This document shows, piece by piece, positions 1 to 13,284 of a DNA stretch of 64,000 bases; the first letter of the stretch is position 1; every line of letters begins with the position of its first letter. Location of the stretch: contig OV050032.1 in NCBI GenBank assembly GCA_920105625.2, forward strand, positions 89,512,542-89,576,541, in the 5' to 3' direction. Both the position numbers and the translations under genes were made by a program. The notes below the pieces were generated by a model. It searched no databases. It saw nothing but the letters and a program-made list of their open reading frames with translations, and had not been told where the DNA came from. Source of the DNA: Clusia tigrina. Lineage: Eukaryota; Arthropoda; Insecta; Diptera; Clusiidae.

Positions 1-782
1 CCAAATCAAACACTGATAAAACTTCAAATGGCCCTAACTTCTATACGGTAAGTCCTACACCTACCAAAGTTTGCAACATACAAATGCTTGTAACTTTTTA
101 CTGGAGCGTCATAAAACCTTGAAATTTTGTGACAATAAAGTTCTCGAGCCTCTTGCCAATTTAATCTATCGCCAAAAGCTATGCTACCCTTGAGTCCCAA
201 ATCAAACACTGATAAAACTTCAAAGGGCCCTAACTTCTATATGGTAAGTCCTACACCGATCAAAGTTTGCACCATAGAAATGCTTGTAACTTTTTACTGG
301 AGCGTCATAAAACCTTGAAATTTTGTAACAATAAAGAACTCGAGCCTCTTGTCAATTTAAGCTATCGCTCAAAAGCTATGCTACCCTTGAGTCCCAAATC
401 AAACACTGATAAAACTTCAAATGGCCCTAACTTCTATACGGTACGTCCTACACCGATCAAAGTTTGCAACATACAAATGCTTCTAACTTTTTACTGGAGC
501 GTCTCAAAACCTTGAAATTTTGTAACAATAAAGTACTCGAGCCTCTTGTCAATTTAAGCTATCGGCCAAAGCTATGCTACCCTTGAGTCCCAAATCAAAC
601 ACTGATAAAACTTCAAATGGTCCTAACTTTTATACGGTACGTCCTACACCTATCAAAGTTTGCAACATACAAATGCTTGTAACTTTTTACTGGAGCGTCA
701 TAACACCTTGAAATTTTGTAACAATAAAGTACTCGAGCCTCTTGTCAATTTAAGCTATCGCTCAAAGCTATGCTACCCTTGA
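1..782. repeat. HOR block A-B-C-E (first monomer truncated by the window edge)
   Basis: The window opens three bases into an A monomer, followed by B (194-390), C (391-586) and E (587-782, with TTTTATA and CATAACACC). The B copy is 197 bp because of one extra A in CGCTCAAAAGC near 372. This is the only insertion I could place in the window. The order resembles 22488-23467 (A-B-C-D-E) but lacks D. Confidence 0.85.
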
Positions 783-2154
783 GTCCCAAATCAAACACTG
801 ATAAAACTTCAAATGGCACTAACTTCTATACGGTAAGTCCTACACCTACCAAAGTTTGCAACATACAAATGCTTGTAACTTTTTACTGGAGCGTCATAAA
901 ACCTTGAAATTTTGTGACAATAAAGTACTCGAGCCTCTTGCTAATTTAATCTATCGCCAAAAGCTATGCTACCCTTGAGTCCCAAATCAAACACTGATAA
1001 AACTTCAAAGGGCCCTAACTTCTATATGGTAAGTCCTACACCGATCAAAGTTTGCACCATAGAAATGCTTGTAACTTTTTACTGGAGCGTCATAAAACCT
1101 TGAAATTTTGTAACAATAAAGAACTCGAGCCTCTTGTCAATTTAAGCTATCGCTCAAAGCTATGCTACCCTTGAGTCCCAAATCAAACACTGATAAAACT
1201 TCAAATGGCCCTAACTTCTATACGGTACGTCCTACACCGATCAAAGTTTGCAACATACAAATGCTTCTAACTTTTTACTGGAGCGTCTCAAAACCTTGAA
1301 ATTTTGTAACAATAAAGTACTCGAGCCTCTTGTCAATTTAAGCTATCGGCCAAAGCTATGCTACCCTTGAGTCCCAAATCAAACACTGATAAAACTTCAA
1401 ATGGCCCTAACTTCTATACGGTACGTCCTACACCTATCAAAGTTTGCATCATAGAAATGCTTGTAACTTTTTACTGGAGCGTCATAAAACCTTGAAATTT
1501 TGTAACAATAAAGTACTCGAGCCTCTTGTCAATTTAAGCTATCGCTCAAAGCTATGCTACCCTTGAGTCCCCAATCAAACACTGATAAAGCTTCAAATGG
1601 CCCTAACTTCTATACGGTACGTCCTACACCTATCAAAGTTTGCAACATACAAATGCTTGTAACTTTTTACTGGAGCGGCATAAAACCTTGAAATTTTGTA
1701 ACAATAAAGTACTCGAACCGCTTGTCAATTTAAGCTATCGCTCAAAGCTATGCTACCCTTGAGTCCCAAATCAAACACTGATAAAACTTCAAATGGCCCT
1801 AACTTCTATACGGTACGTCCTACACCTATCAAAGTTTGCAACATACAAATGCTTGTAACTTTTTACTGTGGCGTCATAAATCCTTGAAATTTTGTAACAA
1901 TAAAGTACTCGAGCCTCTTGTCAATTTAAGCTATCGCTCAAAGCTATGCTACCCTTGAGTCCCAAATCAAACACTGATAAAACTTCAAATGGCCCTAACT
2001 TCTATACGGTACGTCCTACACCTATCAAAGTTTGCAAGATACAAATTCTTGTAACTTTTTACTGGAGCGTCATAAAACCTTGAAATTTTGTAACAATAAA
2101 GTACTCGAGCTTCTTGTCAATTTAAGCTATCGCTCAAAGCTATGCTACCCTTGA
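783..2154. repeat. HOR block A-B-C-F-G-H-I (7 monomers, 1,372 bp)
   Basis: Monomer starts are 783, 979, 1175, 1371, 1567, 1763 and 1959. The A copy has the private forms GGCACTAAC and TTGCTAATTT; the latter recurs at 23468. The G copy begins GTCCCCAATC, a private change shared with 3833. This compact 7-mer holds most major classes in the order seen elsewhere and may approximate the basic HOR. Confidence 0.85.
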
Positions 2155-4420
2155 GTCCCAAATCAAACACTGATAAAACTTCAAATGGCCCTAACTTCTA
2201 TACGGTAAGTCCTACACCTACCAAAGTTTGCAACATACAAATGCTTGTAACTTTTTACTGGAGCGTCATAAAACCTTGAAATTTTGTGACAATAAAGTAC
2301 TCGAGCCTCTTGCCAATTTAATCTATCGCCAAAAGCTATGCTACCCTTGAGTCCCAAATCAAACACTGATAAAACTTCAAAGGGCCCTAACTTCTATATG
2401 GTAAGTCCTACACCGATCAAAGTTTGCACCATAGAAATGCTTGTAACTTTTTACTGGAGCGTCATAAAACCTTGAAATTTTGTAACAATAAAGAACTCGA
2501 GCCTCTTGTCAATTTAAGCTATCGCTCAAAGCTATGCTACCCTTGAGTCCCAAATCAAACACTGATAAAACTTCAAATGGCCCTAACTTCTATACGGTAC
2601 GTCCTACACCGATCAAAGTTTGCAACATACAAATGCTTCTAACTTTTTACTGGAGCGTCTCAAAACCTTGAAATTTTGTAACAATAAAGTACTCGAGCCT
2701 CTTGTCAATTTAAGCTATCGGCCAAAGCTATGCTACCCTTGAGTCCCAAATCAAACACTGATAAAACTTCAAATGGCCCGAACTTCTATACGGTACATCC
2801 TACACCTATCAAAGTTTGCAACATACAAATGCTTGTAACTTTTTACTGGAGCGTCATAAAACCTTGAAATTTTGTGACAATAAAGTACTCGAGCCTCTTG
2901 TCAATTTAAGCTATCGCTCAAAGCTATGCTACCCTTGAGTCCCAAATCAAACACTGATAAAAGTTCAAATGGTCCTAACTTTTATACGGTACGTCCTACA
3001 CCTATCGAAGTTTGCAACATACAAATGCTTGTAACTTTTTACTGGAGCGTCATAACACCTTGAAATTTTGTAACAATAAAGTACTCGAGCCTCTTGTCAA
3101 TTTAAGCTATCGCTCAAAGCTATGCTACCCTTGAATGCTTGTAACTTTTTACTGGAGCGTCATAAAACCTTGAAATTTTGTAACAATAAAGTACTCGAGC
3201 CTCTTGTCAATGTAAGCTATCGCTCAAAGCTATGCTACCCTTGAGTCCCAAATCAAACACTGATAAAACTTCAAAGGGCCCTAACTTCTATATGGTAAGT
3301 CCTACACCGATCAAAGTTTGCACCATAGAAATGCTTGTAACTTTTTACTGGAGCGTCATAAAACCTTGAAATTTTGTAACAATAAAGAACTCGAGCCTCT
3401 TGTCAATTTAAGCTATCGCTCAAAGCTATGCTACCCTTGAGTCCCAAATCAAACACTGATAAAACTTCAAATGGCCCTAACTTCTATACGGTACGTCCTA
3501 CACCGATCAAAGTTTGCAACATACAAATGCTTCTAACTTTTTACTGGAGCGTCTCAAAACCTTGAAATTTTGTAACAATAAAGTACTCGAGCCTCTTGTC
3601 AATTTAAGCTATCGGCCAAAGCTATGCTACCCTTGAGTCCCAAATCAAACACTGATAAAACTTCAAATGGCCCTAACTTCTATACGGTACGTCCTACACC
3701 TATCAAAGTTTGCATCATAGAAATGCTTGTAACTTTTTACTGGAGCGTCATAAAACCTTGAAATTTTGTAACAATAAAGTACTCGAGCCTCTTGTCAATT
3801 TAAGCTATCGCTCAAAGCTATGCTACCCTTGAGTCCCCAATCAAACACTGATAAAGCTTCAAATGGCCCTAACTTCTATACGGTACGTCCTACACCTATC
3901 AAAGTTTGCAACATACAAATGCTTGTAACTTTTTACTGGAGCGTCATAAAACCTTGAAATTTTGTAACAATAAAGTACTCGAACCGCTTGTCAATTTAAG
4001 CTATCGCTCAAAGCTATGCTACCCTTGAGTCCCAAATCAAACACTGATAAAACTTCAAATGGCCCTAACTTCTATACGGTACGTCCTACACCTATCAAAG
4101 TTTGCAACATACAAATGCTTGTAACTTTTTACTGTGGCGTCATAAATCCTTGAAATTTTGTAACAATAAAGTACTCGAGCCTCTTGTCAATTTAAGCTAT
4201 CGCTCAAAGCTATGCTACCCTTGAGTCCCAAATCAAACACTGATAAAACTTCAAATGGCCCTAACTTCTATACGGTACGTCCTACACCTATCAAAGTTTG
4301 CAAGATACAAATTCTTGTAACTTTTTACTGGAGCGTCATAAAACCTTGAAATTTTGTAACAATAAAGTACTCGAGCTTCTTGTCAATTTAAGCTATCGCT
4401 CAAAGCTATGCTACCCTTGA
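2155..4420. repeat. HOR block A-B-C-D-E-delta-B-C-F-G-H-I (2,266 bp)
   Basis: The block contains eleven full monomers plus one 110-bp remnant (delta). Starts are 2155, 2351, 2547, 2743, 2939, 3135 (delta), 3245, 3441, 3637, 3833, 4029 and 4225. D carries GGCCCGAAC and GGTACATCC; E carries AAAGTTCAAATGG and CTATCGAAG. All of these recur at 5009 and 5205, exactly 2,266 bp away. The tail B-C-F-G-H-I matches 979-2154. G at 3833 has GCGTC instead of GCGGC but keeps CTCGAACCGC, so it is a partly converted copy. Confidence 0.85.
3135..3244. repeat. 110-bp deleted monomer (delta, copy 1)
   Basis: The sequence runs CTACCCTTGA directly into ATGCTTGTAAC, so positions 1-86 of a monomer are missing. One A can be assigned to either side of the junction, which gives almost no microhomology. 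The remnant carries TCAATGTAAGC, a change shared with the second copy at 5401 and with the intact monomer at 7607. Confidence 0.93.
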
Positions 4421-5510
4421 GTCCCAAATCAAACACTGATAAAACTTCAAATGGCCCTAACTTCTATACGGTAAGTCCTACACCTACCAAAGTTTGCAAC
4501 ATACAAATGCTTGTAACTTTTTACTGGAGCGTCATAAAACCTTGAAATTTTGTGACAATAAAGTACTCGAGCCTCTTGCCAATTTAATCTATCGCCAAAA
4601 GCTATGCTACCCTTGAGTCCCAAATCAAACACTGATAAAACTTCAAAGGGCCCTAACTTCTATATGGTAAGTCCTACACCGATCAAAGTTTGCACCATAG
4701 AAATGCTTGTAACTTTTTACTGGAGCGTCATAAAACCTTGAAATTTTGTAACAATAAAGTACTCGAGCCTCTTGTCAATTTAAGCTATCGCTCAAAGCTA
4801 TGCTACCCTTGAGTCCCAAATCAAACACTGATAAAACTTCAAATGGCCCTAACTTCTATACGGTACGTCCTACACCGATCAAAGTTTGCAACATACAAAT
4901 GCTTCTAACTTTTTACTGGAGCGTCTCAAAACCTTGAAATTTTGTAACAATAAAGTACTCGAGCCTCTTGTCAATTTAAGCTATCGGCCAAAGCTATGCT
5001 ACCCTTGAGTCCCAAATCAAACACTGATAAAACTTCAAATGGCCCGAACTTCTATACGGTACATCCTACACCTATCAAAGTTTGCAACATACAAATGCTT
5101 GTAACTTTTTACTGGAGCGTCATAAAACCTTGAAATTTTGTGACAATAAAGTACTCGAGCCTCTTGTCAATTTAAGCTATCGCTCAAAGCTATGCTACCC
5201 TTGAGTCCCAAATCAAACACTGATAAAAGTTCAAATGGTCCTAACTTTTATACGGTACGTCCTACACCTATCGAAGTTTGCAACATACAAATGCTTGTAA
5301 CTTTTTACTGGAGCGTCATAACACCTTGAAATTTTGTAACAATAAAGTACTCGAGCCTCTTGTCAATTTAAGCTATCGCTCAAAGCTATGCTACCCTTGA
5401 ATGCTTGTAACTTTTTACTGGAGCGTCATAAAACCTTGAAATTTTGTAACAATAAAGTACTCGAGCCTCTTGTCAATGTAAGCTATCGCTCAAAGCTATG
5501 CTACCCTTGA
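4421..5510. repeat. HOR block A-B-C-D-E-delta, second copy of 2155-3244
   Basis: Starts are 4421, 4617, 4813, 5009, 5205 and 5401. Every private change of the first copy is present (GGCCCGAAC, GGTACATCC, AAAGTTCAAATGG, CTATCGAAG and the 86-bp deletion). One visible difference is that B here has AGTACTC rather than AGAACTC. After the delta remnant this copy continues into divergent monomers instead of B, so the duplicated segment ends here. Confidence 0.88.
5401..5510. repeat. 110-bp deleted monomer (delta, copy 2)
   Basis: The deletion junction (CTTGA joined to ATGCTTG) and the linked TCAATGTAAGC change are the same as in copy 1, 2,266 bp upstream. The shared breakpoint shows that one deletion event was later duplicated with its neighbours. 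Confidence 0.93.
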
Positions 5511-5902
5511 GTCCCAAATCAAACACTGATAAAACTTCAAATGGCCCTAACTTCTATACGGTACGTCCTACACCTATCAAAGTTTGCAACATACAAATGC
5601 TTGTAACTTTTTACTGGAGCGTCATAAAACCTTGAAATTTTGTAACAATAAAGTATTCGAGCCTCTTGTCAATTTAAGCTATCGCTCAAAGCTATGCTAC
5701 CCTTGAGTCCCAAATCAAACACTGATAAAACTTCAAATAGCCCTAACTTCTATACGGTACGTCCTACACCTATCAAAGTTTGCAAGATACAAATGCTTGT
5801 AACTTTTTACTGAAGCGTCATAAAACCTTGAAATTTTGTAACAATAAAGTACTCGAGCCTCTTGTCAATTTAAGCTATCGCTCAAAGCTATGCTACCCTT
5901 GA

Positions 5903-6071
5903 GTCCCAAATCATACACTGATAAAACTTCAAATGGCCCTAACTTCTATACGGTAAGTCCTACACCTATCAAAGTTTGCAACATACAAATAAAACCTTGA
6001 AATTTTGTAACAATAAAGTAGTCGAGCCTCTTGTCAATTTAAGCTATCGCTCAAAGCTGTGCTAACCTTGA
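5903..6071. repeat. 169-bp monomer with a 27-bp deletion
   Basis: CATACAAAT joins directly to AAAACCTTG at 5990/5991, removing monomer positions 89-115 with a 2-bp AT microhomology. The copy has further private changes: CATACACTG at its start, GTAGTCGAG in place of GTACTCGAG, and GCTGTGCTAACC near its end. I see no second copy of this deletion. Confidence 0.92.
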
Positions 6072-7051
6072 GACCCAAATCAAACACTGATAAAACTTCA
6101 AATGGCCCTAACTTCTATACGGAACGTCCTACACCTATCAAAGTTTGCAACATACATATGCTTGTAACTTTTTACTGGAGCGTCATAAAACGTTGAAATT
6201 TTGTAACAATAAAGTACTCGAGCCTCTTGTCAATTTAAGCTATCGCTCAAAGCTATGCTACCCTTGAGTCCCAAATCAAACATTGATAAAACTTCAAATG
6301 GCCCTAACTTCTATATGGTACGTCCTACACCGATCAAAGTTTGCAACATACAAATTCTTGTAACTTTTTACTGGAGCGTCATAAAACCTTGAAATTTTGC
6401 AACAATAAAGTACTCGAGCCTCTTGTCAATTTAAGCTATCGGCCAAAGCTTTGCTACCCTTGAGTCCCAAATCAAACACTGATAAAACTTCAAATGGCCC
6501 TAACTTCTATACGGTACGTCCTACACCTATCAAAGTTTGCAACATACAAATGCTTGTAACTTTTTACTGGAGCGTCATAAAACCTTGAAATTTTGTGACA
6601 ATAAAGTACTCGAGCCTCTTGTCAATTTAAGCTATCGCTCAAAGCTATGCTACCCTTGAGTCCCAAATCAAACACTGAAAAAACTTCAAATGGCCATAAC
6701 TTCTATATGGTACGTCCTACACCGATCAAAGTTTGCAACATACAAATTCTTGTAACTTTTTACTGGAGCGTCATAAAACCTTGAAATTTTGCAACAATAA
6801 AGTACTCGAGCCTCTTGTCAATTTAAGCTATCGCTCAAAGCTATGCTACCCTTGAGTCCCAAATCATACACTGATAAAACTTCAAATGGCCCTATCTTTT
6901 ATACGGTACGTCCTACACCTATCGAAGTTTGCAAAATACAAATGCTTGTAACTTTTTACTGGAGCGTCATAAAACCTTGAAATTTTGTAACAATAAAGTA
7001 CTCGAGCCTCTTGTCAATCTAAGCTATCGCTCAAAGCTATGCTACCCTTGA

Positions 7052-7410
7052 GTCCCAAATCAAACACTGATAAAGCTTCAAATGGCCCTAACTTCTATAC
7101 GGTATGTCCTACACCTATCAAAGTTTGCAACATACAAATGCTTGTAACTTTTTACTGGAGCGGCATAAAACCTTGAAATTTTGTAACAATAAAGTACTCG
7201 AACCTCTTGTCAATTTAAGCTATCAAACACTGATAAAGCTTCAAATGGCCCTAACTTCTATACGGTATGTCCTACACCTATCAAAGTTTGCAACATACAA
7301 ATGCTTGTAACTTTTTACTGGAGCGGCATAAAACCTTGAAATTTTGTAACAATAAAGTACTCGAACCTCTTGTCAATTTAAGCTATCGCTCAAAGCTATG
7401 CTACCCTTGA
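7052..7410. repeat. Fused pair of G monomers lacking 33 bp at their junction (359 bp)
   Basis: AAGCTATC joins to AAACACTG at 7224/7225, removing the last 23 bp of one monomer and the first 10 bp of the next, with a 3-bp ATC microhomology. Both halves are near-identical G copies (AAGCTT, GGTATGTCC, GCGGCAT, CTCGAACC), so a recent one-monomer duplication probably accompanied the deletion. GGTATGTCC creates an in-frame ATG on the plus strand at 7104, but the resulting 68-codon frame is not a credible gene. Confidence 0.9.
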
Positions 7411-8782
7411 GTCCCAAATCAAACACTGATAAATCTTCAAATGGCCCTAACTTCTATACGGTACGTCCTACACCTATCAAAGTTTGCAACATACATATGC
7501 TTGTAACTTTTTACTGGAGCGTCATAAAACGTTGAAATTTTGTAACAATAAAGTACTCGAGCCTCTTGGCAATTTAAGCTATCGCTCAAAGCTATGCTAC
7601 CCTTGAGTCCCAAATCAAACACTGATAAAACTTCAAATGGCCCTAACTTCTATACGGTACGTCCTACACCTATCAAAGTTTGCAACATACAAATGCTTGT
7701 AACTTTTTACTGGAGCGTCATAAAACCTTGAAATTTTGTAACAATAAAGTACTCGAGCCTCTTGTCAATGTAAGCTATCGCTCAAAGCTATGCTACCCTT
7801 GAGTCCCAAATCAAACACTGATAAAAGTTCAAATGGCCCTAACTTCTATACGGTACGTCCTACACCTATCAAAGTTTGCAACATACAAATGCTTGTAACT
7901 TTTTACTGGAGCGTCATAAAACCTTGAAATTTTGTAACAATAAAGTATTCGAGCCTCTTGTCAATTTAAGCTATCGCTCAAAGCTATGCTACCCTTGAGT
8001 CCCAAATCAAACATTGATAAAACTTCAAATGGCCCTAACTTCTATACGGTACGTCCTACACCTATCCAAGTTTGCAACATACAAATGCTTGTAACTTTTT
8101 ACTGGAGAGTCATAAAACCTTGAAATTTTGTAACAATAAAGTACTCTTGCCTCTTATCAATTTAAGCTATGGCTCAAAGCTAACCTGCCCTTGAGTCCCA
8201 AATCAAACACTGATAAAACTTCAAATGGCCCTAACTTCTGTACGGTCCGTCGTACACAGATCAAAGTTTGCAACATACAAATGCTTCTAACTTTTTACTG
8301 GAGCGTCTCAAAACCTTGAAATTTTGTAACAATAAAGTACTCGAGCCTCTTGTCAATTTAAGCTATCGGCCAAAGCTATGCTACCCTTGAGTCCCAAATC
8401 AAACACTGATAAAACTTCAAATGGCCCTAACTTCTATACGGTACGTCCTACACCTATCAAAGTTTGCAACATACAAATGCTTGTAACTTTTTACTGGAGC
8501 GTCATAAAACCTTGCAATTTTGTGACAATAAAGTACTCGAGCCTCTTGTCAATTTAAGCTATCGCTCAAAGCTATGCTACCCTTGAGTCCCAAATCAAAC
8601 ACTGATGAAACTTAAAATGGCCCTAACTTCAATATGGTACGTCCTACACCGATCAAAGTTTGCAACATACAAATGCTTGTAACTTTTTACTGGAGCGTCA
8701 TAAAACATTGAAATTTTGTAAAAATAAAGTACTCGAGCCTCTTGTCAATTTAAGCTATCGCTCAAAGCTATGCTACCCTTGA

Positions 8783-8972
8783 GTCCCAAATCAAACACTG
8801 ATAAAACTTCAAATGGCTCTAACTTCTATACGGTACGTCCTATCAAAGTTTGTAACATACAAATACTTGTAACTTTTTACTGGAGCGTCATAACACCTTG
8901 AAATTTTGTAACAATAAAGTACTCGAGCCTCTTGTCAATTTAAGCTATCGCTCAAAGCTATGCTACCCTTGA
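8783..8972. repeat. 190-bp Q monomer (6-bp deletion, copy 1)
   Basis: GTCCTACACCTATC is shortened to GTCCTATC near 8841, as expected from slippage between CCTA repeats. Class Q marks are GGCTCTAAC, GTTTGTAAC and AATACTTG. It is preceded by a P monomer (8587). The same deletion occurs in the Q copies at 21710 and 27192, but not in those at 9953, 11129 and 14068. Confidence 0.9.
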
Positions 8973-10344
8973 GTCCCAAATCAAACACTGATAAAACTTC
9001 AAATGGCCCTAACTTCTATACGGTACGTCCTACACCTATCAAAGTTTGTAACATACAAATGCTTGTAACTTTTTACCGGAGCGTCATAACACCTGTAAAT
9101 TTTGCAACAATAAAGTACTCGAGCCTCTTGTCAATTTAAGCTATCGCTCAAAGCTATGCTACCCTTGAGTCCCAAATCAAACACTGATAAAACTTCAAAT
9201 GGCCCTAACTTTTATACGGTACGTCCAACACCTATCAAAGTTTGCAACATACAAATGCTTGTAACTTTTTACTGGAGCGTCATAAAACCTTGAAATTTTG
9301 TAACAATAAAGTACTCTTGCCTCTTATCAATTTAAGCTATCGCTCAAAGCTATGCTACCCTTGAGTCCCAAATCAAACACTGATAAAACTTCAAATGGCC
9401 CTAACTTCTATACGGTACGTCGTACACCGATCAAAGTTTGCAACATACAAATGCTTCTAACTTTTTACTGGAGCGTCTCAAAACCTTGAAATTTTGTAAC
9501 AATAAAGTACTCGAGCCTCTTGCCAATTTAAGCTATCGGCCAAAGCTATGCTACCCTTGAGTCACAAATCAAACACTGATAAAACTTCAAATGGCCCTAA
9601 CTTCTATACGGTACGTCCTACACCTATCAAAGTTTGCAACATACAAATGCTTGTAACTTTTTACTGGAGCGTCATAAAACCTTGAAATTTTGTGACAATA
9701 AAGTACTCGAGCCTCTTGTCAATTTAAGCTATCGCTCAAAGCTATGCTACCCTTGAGTCCCAAATCAAACACTGATAAAACTTCAAATGGCCCTAACTTC
9801 AATATGGTACGTCCTACACCGATCAAAGTTTGCAACATACAAATGCTTGTAACTTTTTACTGGAGCGTCATAAAACCTTGAAATTTTGTAAAAATAAAGT
9901 ACTCGAGCCTCTTGTCAATTTAAGCTATCGCTCAAAGCTATGCTACCCTTGAGTCCCAAATCAAACACTGATAAAACTTCAAATGGCTCTAACTTCTATA
10001 CGGTACGTCCTACACCTATCAAAGTTTGTAACATACAAATACTTGTAACTTTTAACTGGAGCGTCATAACACCTTGAAATTTTGTGACAATAAAGTACTC
10101 GAGCCTCTTGCCAATTTAAGCTATCGCTCAAAGCTATGCTACCCTTGAGACCCAAATCAAACACTGATAAAACTTCAAATGGCCCTAACTTCTATACGGA
10201 ATGTCCTACACCTATCAAAGGTTGCATCATAGAAATGCTTGTAACTTTTTACTGGAGCGTCATAAAACCTTGAAATTTTGTAACAATAAAGTACTCGAGC
10301 CTCTTTTCAATTTAAGCTATCGCTCAAAGCTATGCTACACTTGA

Positions 10345-13284
10345 GACCCAAATCAAACACTGATAAAACTTCAAATGGCCCTAACTTCTATACGGAACGT
10401 CCTACACCTATCAAAGTTTGCAACATACAAATGCTCGTAACTTTTTACTGGAGCGTCATAAAACCTTGAAATTTTGTAACAATAAAGTACTCTTGCCTCT
10501 TATCAATTTAAGCTATCGCTCAAAGCTATGCTACCCTTGAGTCCCAAATCAAACACTGATAAAACTTCAAATGGCCCTAACTTCTATACGGTACGTCGTA
10601 CACCGATCAAAGTTTGCAACATACAAATGCTTCTAACTTTTTACTGGAGCGTCTCAAAACCTTGAAATTTTGTAACAATAAAGTACTCGAGCCTCTTGTC
10701 AATTTAAGATATCGCTCAAAGCTATGCTACCCTTGAGTCCCAAATCAAACACTGATAAAACTTCAAATGGCCCTAACTTCTATATGGTACGTCCTACACC
10801 GATCAAAGTTTGCATCATAGAAATGCTTGTAACTTTTTACTGGAGCGTCATAAAACCTTGAAATTTTGTAACAATAAAGTACTCGAGCCTCTTGTCAATT
10901 TAAGCTATCGCTCAAAGCTATGCTACCCTTGAGTCCCAAATCAAACACTGATAAAGCTTCAAATGGCCCTAACTTCTACACGGTACGTCCTACACCTATC
11001 AAAGTTTGCAACATACAAATGCTTGTAACTTTTTACTGGAGCGGCATAAAACCTTGAAATTTTGTAAAAATAAAGTACTCGAGCCTCTTGTCAATTTAAG
11101 CTATCGCTCAAAGATATGCTACCCTTGAGTCCCAAATCAAACACTGATAAAACTTCAAATGGCTCTAACTTCTATACGGTACGTCCTACACCTATCAAAG
11201 TTTGTAACATACAAATACTTGTAACTTTTTACTGGAGCGTCATAACACCTTGAAATTTTGTAACAATAAAGTACTCGAGCCTTTTGTCAATTTAAGCTAT
11301 CGCTCAAAGCTATGCTACCCTTGAGTCCCAAATCAAACACTGATAAAACTTCAAATGGCCCTAACTTCTATACGGTACGTCCTACACCTATCAAAGTTTG
11401 TAACATACAAATGCTTGTAACTTTTTGCCGGAGCGTCATAACACCTGTAAATTTTGTAACAATAAAGTACTCGAGCCTCTTGTCAATTTAAGCTATCGCT
11501 CAAAGCTATGCTACCCTTGAGTCCCAAATCAAACACTGATAAAACTTCAAATGGCCCTAACTTTTATACGGTACGTCCAACACCTATCAAAGTTTGCAAC
11601 ATACAAATGCTTGTAACTTTTTACTGGAGCGTCATAAAACCTTGAAATTTTGTGACAATAAAGTACTCGAGCCTCTTGCCAATTTAATCTATCGCTCAAA
11701 GCTATGCTACCCTTGAGTCGCAAATCAAACACTGAAAAAACTTCAAATGGCCCTAACTTCTATATGGTACGTCCTACATCGATCAAAGTTTGCAACATAC
11801 AAATGCTTGTAACTTTTTACTGGAGCGTCATAAAACCTTGAAATTTTGTAACAATAAAGTACTCGAGCCTCTTGCCAATTTAATCTATCGCTAAAAGCTA
11901 TGCTACCCTTGAGTCCCAAATCAAACACTGATAAAACTTCAAATGGCCCTAACTTCTATATGGTACGTCCTACACCGATCAAAGTTTGCATCATAGAAAT
12001 GCTTGTAATTTTTTACTGGAGCGTCATAAAACCTTGAAATTTTGTAACAATAAAGTACTCGAGCCTCTTGTCAATTTAAGCTATCGCTCAAAGCTATGCT
12101 ACCCTTGAGTCCCAAATCAAACACTGATAAAGCTTCAAATGGCCCTAACTTCTATACGGTACGTCCTACACCTATCAAAGTTTGCAACATACAAATGCTT
12201 GTAACTTTTTACTGGAGCGGCATAAAACCTTGAAATTTTGTAACAATAAAGTACTCGAACCTCTTGTCAATTTAAGCTATCGCTCAAAGCTATGCTACCC
12301 TTGAGTCCCAAATCAAACACTGATAAAACTTCAAATGGCCCTAACTTCTATACGGTACGTCCTACACCTATCAAAGTTTGCAACATACAAATGCTTGTAA
12401 CTTTTTACTGGAGCGTCGTAGAACCTTGAAATTTTGTAACAATAAAGTACTCGAGCCTCTTGTCAATTTAAGCTATCGCTCAAAGCTATGCTACCCTTGA
12501 GTCCCAAATCAAACACTGATAAAACTTCAAATGGCCCTAACTTCTATACGGTACGTCCTACACCTATCAAAGTTTGCAACATACAAATGCTTGTAACTTT
12601 TTACTGGAGCGTCATAAAACCTGGAAATTTTGTAACAATAAAGTACTCGAGCCTCTTGTCAATTTAAGCTATCGCTCAAAGCTATGCTACCCTTGAGTCC
12701 CAAATCAAACACTGATAAAACTTTAAATGGCCCTAACTTCTATACGGTACGTCCTACACCTATCAAAGTTTGCAACATACAAATGCTTGTAACTTTTTAC
12801 TGTAGCGTCATAAATCCTTGAAATTTTGTAACAATAAAGTACTCGAGCCTCTTGTCAATTTAAGCTATCGCTCAAAGCTATGCTACCCTTGAGTCCCAAA
12901 TCAAACACTGATACAACTTTAAATGGCCCTAACTTCTATACGGTACGTCCTACACCTATCAAAGTTTGCAAGATACAAATTCTTGTAACTTTTTACTGGA
13001 GCGTCATAAAACCTTGAAATTTTGTAACAATAAAGTACTCGAGCTTCTTGTCAATTTAAGCTATCGCTCAAAGCTATGCTACCCTTGAGTCCCAAATCAA
13101 ACACTGATAAAACTTCAAATGGCCCTAATTTCTATACGGTAAGTCCTACACCTACCAAAGTTTGCAACATACAAATGCTTGTAACTTTTTACTGGAGCGT
13201 CTCAAAACCTTGAAATTTTGTAACAATAAAGTACTCGAGCCTCTTTTCAATTTAAGCTATCGCTCAAAGCTATGCTACACTTGA
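10345..13284. repeat. 15-monomer HOR, copy 1 (2,940 bp)
   Basis: Monomers in order: K (10345), CGTCGTAC-type C (10541), F with ATATGG (10737), G/P with CTACACGG (10933), Q (11129), TTTTTGCCGG type (11325), A-like GTCCAAC type (11521), A-like ACATCGATC type (11717), F (11913), G (12109), CGTCGTAGAACC type (12305), M (12501), L with CTGTAGCG (12697), I (12893), A/C hybrid (13089). Each private mark recurs 2,940 or 2,939 bp later. The last monomer is a junction chimera: it starts as A (AATTTCTATACGGTAAG, CCTACC) and ends GCGTCTC with CTCTTTTCAAT. Confidence 0.88.

Larger units (their letters stand above)
5511..10344. repeat. Divergent zone: heterogeneous monomers without a clean HOR
   Basis: There are about 25 monomers with many private changes and no A-B pair. 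Readable sub-modules are as follows. At 6660 and 6856 lie a GAAAAAAC/GGCCATAAC monomer and a CATACACTG/CCCTATCTTTTA monomer, recurring at 17791 and 17987. K followed by a CGTCGTAC-type C occurs at 7999-8390 and 9169-9560. P followed by Q occurs at 8587-8972 and 9757-10148. Monomers 6072, 10149 and 10345 begin GACCC and have ACGGAACG or ACGGAATG. CATATGC with AAACGTTG is shared by 6072 and 7411. Three of the window's larger deletions lie here. The diversity suggests an older, less homogenised part of the array. Confidence 0.8.

Noticed and set aside
267..515. Plus-strand frame of 82 codons
   Set aside because: It starts at TTG and crosses two monomers only because of the single-base insertion near 372, which shifts the frame. 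No homologous frame persists in neighbouring copies.
7104..7310. Plus-strand frame of 68 codons starting with ATG
   Set aside because: The ATG arises from GGTATGTCC (a CpG-to-TpG change) and the frame extends through the 33-bp deletion junction. It is a by-product of two accidents in satellite sequence.
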